Source: Bacteroidales bacterium (lineage in GTDB: Bacteria > Bacteroidota > Bacteroidia > Bacteroidales > F082). Taken from it: a stretch of DNA of 8,780 nucleotides. Location of the stretch: contig CAAGMM010000169.1 of NCBI GenBank assembly GCA_900771045.1, forward strand, positions 1 to 8,780, given 5' to 3'. This document shows positions 6,078-8,780 of this stretch, piece after piece. Each line of letters opens with the position of its first letter. Within the stretch, counting starts at the first letter, position 1. The notes beneath the pieces were generated by a model. The model was not told where the DNA came from. It ran no database searches and worked only from the letters and a program-made list of their open reading frames with translations. The position numbers and the translations under genes are program-made.

Positions 6078-7346
6078 CTACTCAACAACCTCCTTTTTTG
6101 ACGTTAAAATGAAGAAAATCCGGCACTCCAAACATCGTCGGCGACGGCAATAATATTCATACAGACGCATAAGCCCCTGAGACTGAAGTGAATTGACTGC
6201 ACCTATCCCTTTCTCACAAAATTTCCTTATCACGGCGTTGTTTTCCGTCGCCGTCTCTTCCAACAACGACAAGGCCCTATCCGTGAACTTATTCAATCCA
6301 TAGTACTTCCCATAACAGAACAGCAACGGAACTATAGCGTTTATAATCAATGTGTTTATTACGATGTCGCCTATCTTTTTTTCGTAAAAGACTGATTCTT
6401 TACCGAAAATGTAGTGCGTGTTCCAATATTCCGAAACATTCACGTCGAACAGATTCCTGATGTCGGATAGTTCGGGTGAGTCCCTTATAGTGTGGAAAAA
6501 GACGCCGTTTTGATGGAACAACGCGGCTATTTGAGCAATCCGCAGAGTCGGGAAGTTGACGGGACGCATCCTTAGAAACTTCCACTGCGACGACTGCATC
6601 GGTATGATGTTGAATTTCTGACGCAGCACGCCAAATTCGCGACGCAGCAAAGTCTGATAAGGCTCGACACTGCCGCTCTCGAGAAAGCCAGCTGCCCCGA
6701 ATAACAAAGCCTCCGTCTGAAGCTTGTTGTCAACTTGCTTTAAAATCTGACGCAACGGAAGCATCACCGCGAGACGCTCAAAAGCCTCGTTGTTCGTCTT
6801 CAACCCAAAATAACGCATCAAAAACTGATAAAAAACCTCCTCCCAGTCGTAACGCATCGACTCTAACCGAGACATCACCACATCGCATTGCGACTCAAGA
6901 CGCTCGATAGCAAGACGCTCCAACCACGACATCCACGTGAAATTATGAACCTCACCCAAAAGCTTCTCACACGGAATCCATCTCTGAGACTGGACAAACG
7001 ACTCGTAATGACGGTAAATGTCCAAAGGATATTTGCCGGATATTTCTATCGTCGGAATACACAACCTGTCTGTATCACATTCATTTACAACGTGCAACAC
7101 AACGTTCTCGTATGCCTCGTCGTCCTGATGACCATGACGAAACCAGTCCGAAGCCAAAACGTGCATCTCAATATTACCAGCCCAAAGAGCATCACCTATC
7201 TTTATACGCGCATCGACAAAATCAGGACCGGAATTGGTGTTGCGGTTGCCAGGCTTCAATATCACGACTTCACGACCGTCTGTAGTCGATAGATTGTTCG
7301 ACAGCAAGCGGTTCTCCCAAAGATAATACATAAAATCCTCTTTCAT
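6078..7346 (-). CDS. DUF2851 family protein
   Basis: A 422-residue cytoplasmic-looking protein of the DUF2851 family, which is widespread in Bacteroidota and has no established function. The conserved start MKEDFMYYLWENRLL is followed by GNRNTNSGPDFVDARIKI (33-50), WAGNIEMHV (55-63), DWFRHGHQDDEAYENVVLHV (67-86) and, near the end, a CX4CX2C cluster (YYCRRRRCLECR; C400, C405, C408). ATG at 7346 is chosen because it begins the conserved family N-terminus; an upstream in-frame TTG at 7376 falls inside the promoter box and cannot be the start. Clustered invariant Asp, Glu and His residues suggest an enzyme, possibly metal-dependent, but this is inference. The gene is divergent from serS and lies 113 bases upstream of the zapA cluster, which has its own promoter. 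Confidence 0.88.
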   Translation of the reverse strand: MKEDFMYYLWENRLLSNNLSTTDGREVVILKPGNRNTNSGPDFVDARIKIGDALWAGNIEMHVLASDWFRHGHQDDEAYENVVLHVVNECDTDRLCIPTIEISGKYPLDIYRHYESFVQSQRWIPCEKLLGEVHNFTWMSWLERLAIERLESQCDVVMSRLESMRYDWEEVFYQFLMRYFGLKTNNEAFERLAVMLPLRQILKQVDNKLQTEALLFGAAGFLESGSVEPYQTLLRREFGVLRQKFNIIPMQSSQWKFLRMRPVNFPTLRIAQIAALFHQNGVFFHTIRDSPELSDIRNLFDVNVSEYWNTHYIFGKESVFYEKKIGDIVINTLIINAIVPLLFCYGKYYGLNKFTDRALSLLEETATENNAVIRKFCEKGIGAVNSLQSQGLMRLYEYYCRRRRCLECRIFFILTSKKEVVE

Positions 7347-7373
7347 AAATGATGGTTTTTCAGGTTTCCGCTG

Positions 7374-7381
7374 CAAAGATA
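7374..7381 (-). promoter_or_regulatory. -7 promoter box for the DUF2851 gene
   Basis: TATCTTTG on the minus strand matches the Bacteroidota -7 consensus TAnnTTTG exactly. No clear TTTG is found 19-20 bases upstream, so the -33 element is weak. The start site would fall about 15-20 bases before the ATG at 7346, a very short leader. The box overlaps a spurious in-frame TTG codon. Confidence 0.6.
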
Positions 7382-7482
7382 ACGCCTTTTTTCGTAAAAC
7401 GGTTTGATTGTTAAGAAAATTTAAGATAATTTTTTAAACTGTAGAATTTATCGAACATATATCAACTTTTTTGCCCTCCTTA

Positions 7483-7502
7483 AAAAACATTCCGATGTTT
7501 TT
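7483..7502. promoter_or_regulatory. 8-bp inverted repeat just upstream of the serS -7 box
   Basis: AAAAACAT and ATGTTTTT form a perfect inverted repeat separated by TCCG. It lies immediately 5' of the serS -7 box and covers the spacer/-33 region on the plus strand. It could be an operator for a dimeric regulator, or a chance feature of AT-rich DNA. No terminator role is likely because nothing upstream is transcribed toward it on the plus strand. Confidence 0.35.
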
Positions 7503-7504
7503 CA

Positions 7505-7512
7505 TAAATTTG
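7505..7512 (+). promoter_or_regulatory. -7 promoter box for serS
   Basis: TAAATTTG is an exact match to TAnnTTTG and lies 41 bases before the serS ATG. The nearest TTTG upstream (7470-7473) is 31 bases away, too far for a -33 element, so the promoter is half-consensus. The AT-rich leader would be about 35 bases. Confidence 0.6.
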
Positions 7513-7553
7513 CACTCTGAATTTTTTTTCAAAATTGACAAACACACATACAA

Positions 7554-8780
7554 ATGTTAGTAGTTTCTTACATCCGCGAACATAAGGGAGAAGTAATTGA
7601 ACGTCTCAAAATCAAGAACTTCACACGTTTTGAACTTTTAGACGAGATAATAGCCCTCGACGACGAACGCCGTGCCGCGCAATTGGAAAACGACAGCGTA
7701 CTCGCCGAAGCCAACAACCTCGCGAAAAGCATCGGTGACCTTTATAAACAAGGTAAGGCCGCCGAAGCCAACGAACTTAAGGCTCATAACGCCGAATTGA
7801 AGGAAAAAACAAAGGTTCTCAGCGAGCGTCTCGAAGAACTCAAACAACAGATTCTGGCAAAAACAGTCGAGATCCCGAACACGCCGCGACTTGATGTGCC
7901 GCACGGAAAAACGGCCGCCGATAACGTCGTTGACAGCACCGAAGGCGTTATGCCCGAACTGCCCGCCGATGCACTTCCCCATTGGGACCTCCTGAAAAAA
8001 TACCAACTCGCCGACTTCGAACTCGGAAACAAAGTCACAGGCGCGGGATTCCCGTTCTACAAAGGCAAAGGCGCAAAACTGCAACGCGCGCTCATCAACT
8101 TCTTCCTCGACGAAGCCGTTAACGACGGTTATTTTGAAATACAGCCGCCTATTCTCGTCAACGAGGAATCGGCCTTCGCAACAGGACAACTGCCTGACAA
8201 AGAGGCGCAAATGTACGCCGTCCCACTCGACAAAATGTATATGATCCCGACCGCCGAAGTGCCCGTCACCAATATGTTCCGCGATATGATTGTGCCGGAA
8301 AACGCACTGCCGATCAAGCGCGTGGCCTATTCCAACTGCTTCCGCAGAGAAGCCGGCTCGTGGGGGAAAAACGTCAGAGGACTTAACAGACTTCACCAAT
8401 TCGACAAAGTCGAAATCGTCGAGATTGCAAACCCCGAAAACTCATTCGACCGCCTCACCGCTATGAAGGAACACGTCGCCAACCTCCTGCGCAAACTCGA
8501 ACTGCCCTTCCATATCCTCCACCTCTGCGGCGGCGATATGAGCTGGACATCAGCCACGACATACGACTTCGAAGTGTGGTCGGCGGCACAAAAACTCTGG
8601 CTTGAAGTCAGCTCTGTCTCAACTTTCGAGACTTTCCAGGCCAACCGTCTCAAACTGCGCTTCAAAGACAAAGACGGCAACATCAAACTCGCACACACAC
8701 TCAACGGCAGCGCACTCGCACTCCCGAGAATCGTCGCGGCACTGCTCGAAAACAACCAGACTGAAAAGGGAATCACCATA
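7554..8780 (+). CDS. serS: Seryl-tRNA synthetase, 3' end cut by window
   Basis: The frame is open from ATG at 7554 to the window edge (409 codons); the class II enzyme is usually about 425 residues, so only some 15 are missing. It charges tRNA-Ser with serine in the cytoplasm. The N-terminal helical arm that grips the tRNA long variable arm spans about residues 25-105 (ERLEELKQQILAKT near its end). The catalytic core shows TAEVPVTN from 233, motif 2 FRREAGSWGKNVRGLNRLHQ from 263, FQANRLKLRF, and motif 3 HTLNGSALALPRIVAALLE from 381. These carry the ATP- and serine-binding residues of the family, including the motif 2 and motif 3 arginines. Translation is continuous with no frameshift. The gene is divergent from the DUF2851 gene and has its own -7 box. 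Confidence 0.97.
   Translation, partial: MLVVSYIREHKGEVIERLKIKNFTRFELLDEIIALDDERRAAQLENDSVLAEANNLAKSIGDLYKQGKAAEANELKAHNAELKEKTKVLSERLEELKQQILAKTVEIPNTPRLDVPHGKTAADNVVDSTEGVMPELPADALPHWDLLKKYQLADFELGNKVTGAGFPFYKGKGAKLQRALINFFLDEAVNDGYFEIQPPILVNEESAFATGQLPDKEAQMYAVPLDKMYMIPTAEVPVTNMFRDMIVPENALPIKRVAYSNCFRREAGSWGKNVRGLNRLHQFDKVEIVEIANPENSFDRLTAMKEHVANLLRKLELPFHILHLCGGDMSWTSATTYDFEVWSAAQKLWLEVSSVSTFETFQANRLKLRFKDKDGNIKLAHTLNGSALALPRIVAALLENNQTEKGITI

Noticed and set aside
7638..8399. 253-codon open frame on the minus strand opposite serS
   Set aside because: It is antisense to clear SerRS motifs and arises from the GC-skewed codon use of serS.

Overview
The window looks like a chromosomal segment from a Bacteroidales bacterium (phylum Bacteroidota). 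Three lines point there: promoter-like TAnnTTTG boxes sit upstream of several genes with no Shine-Dalgarno motifs; a DUF2851 gene and a coiled-coil/zapA/6S-like RNA/rny cluster lie together, as in this group; and the large secreted protein has the domain style of Bacteroidales surface proteins. The genus cannot be fixed from the sequence alone.

Positions 1-700: the 3' end of a DUF4143-type AAA ATPase gene, then a non-coding stretch with an unusual mosaic of short-period tandem repeats (two different 7-base units and a degenerate 8-base unit, in clean blocks), then a promoter. Positions 708-3350: a large secreted mosaic protein on the plus strand. It has a signal peptide, a shortened GIGGG beta-rich domain, a BspA-like leucine-rich element, about 350 residues of Ala/Glu-rich helical repeats resembling DUF1542-type stalks, and a Bacteroidales-type beta C-terminal domain.

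Positions 3351-5964, read on the minus strand, hold the housekeeping cluster: a 97-residue coiled-coil protein, zapA four bases later, a 190-base RNA gene that matches 6S RNA in size, closing stem and synteny, and rny (RNase Y). A good promoter precedes the coiled-coil gene. The cluster links Z-ring assembly, growth-phase control of RNA polymerase and mRNA decay. The rny and secreted-protein genes converge on a hairpin near 3477-3500.

Positions 6078-8780: a DUF2851 protein on the minus strand, and divergently serS (seryl-tRNA synthetase), which runs off the right edge. Each has its own TAnnTTTG box in the shared 200-base intergenic region.

No mobile element, tRNA, rRNA or CRISPR array was seen. 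The least ordinary parts are the mosaic repeat tract, the helical-stalk secreted protein, and the alternative folds in the 6S-like RNA.
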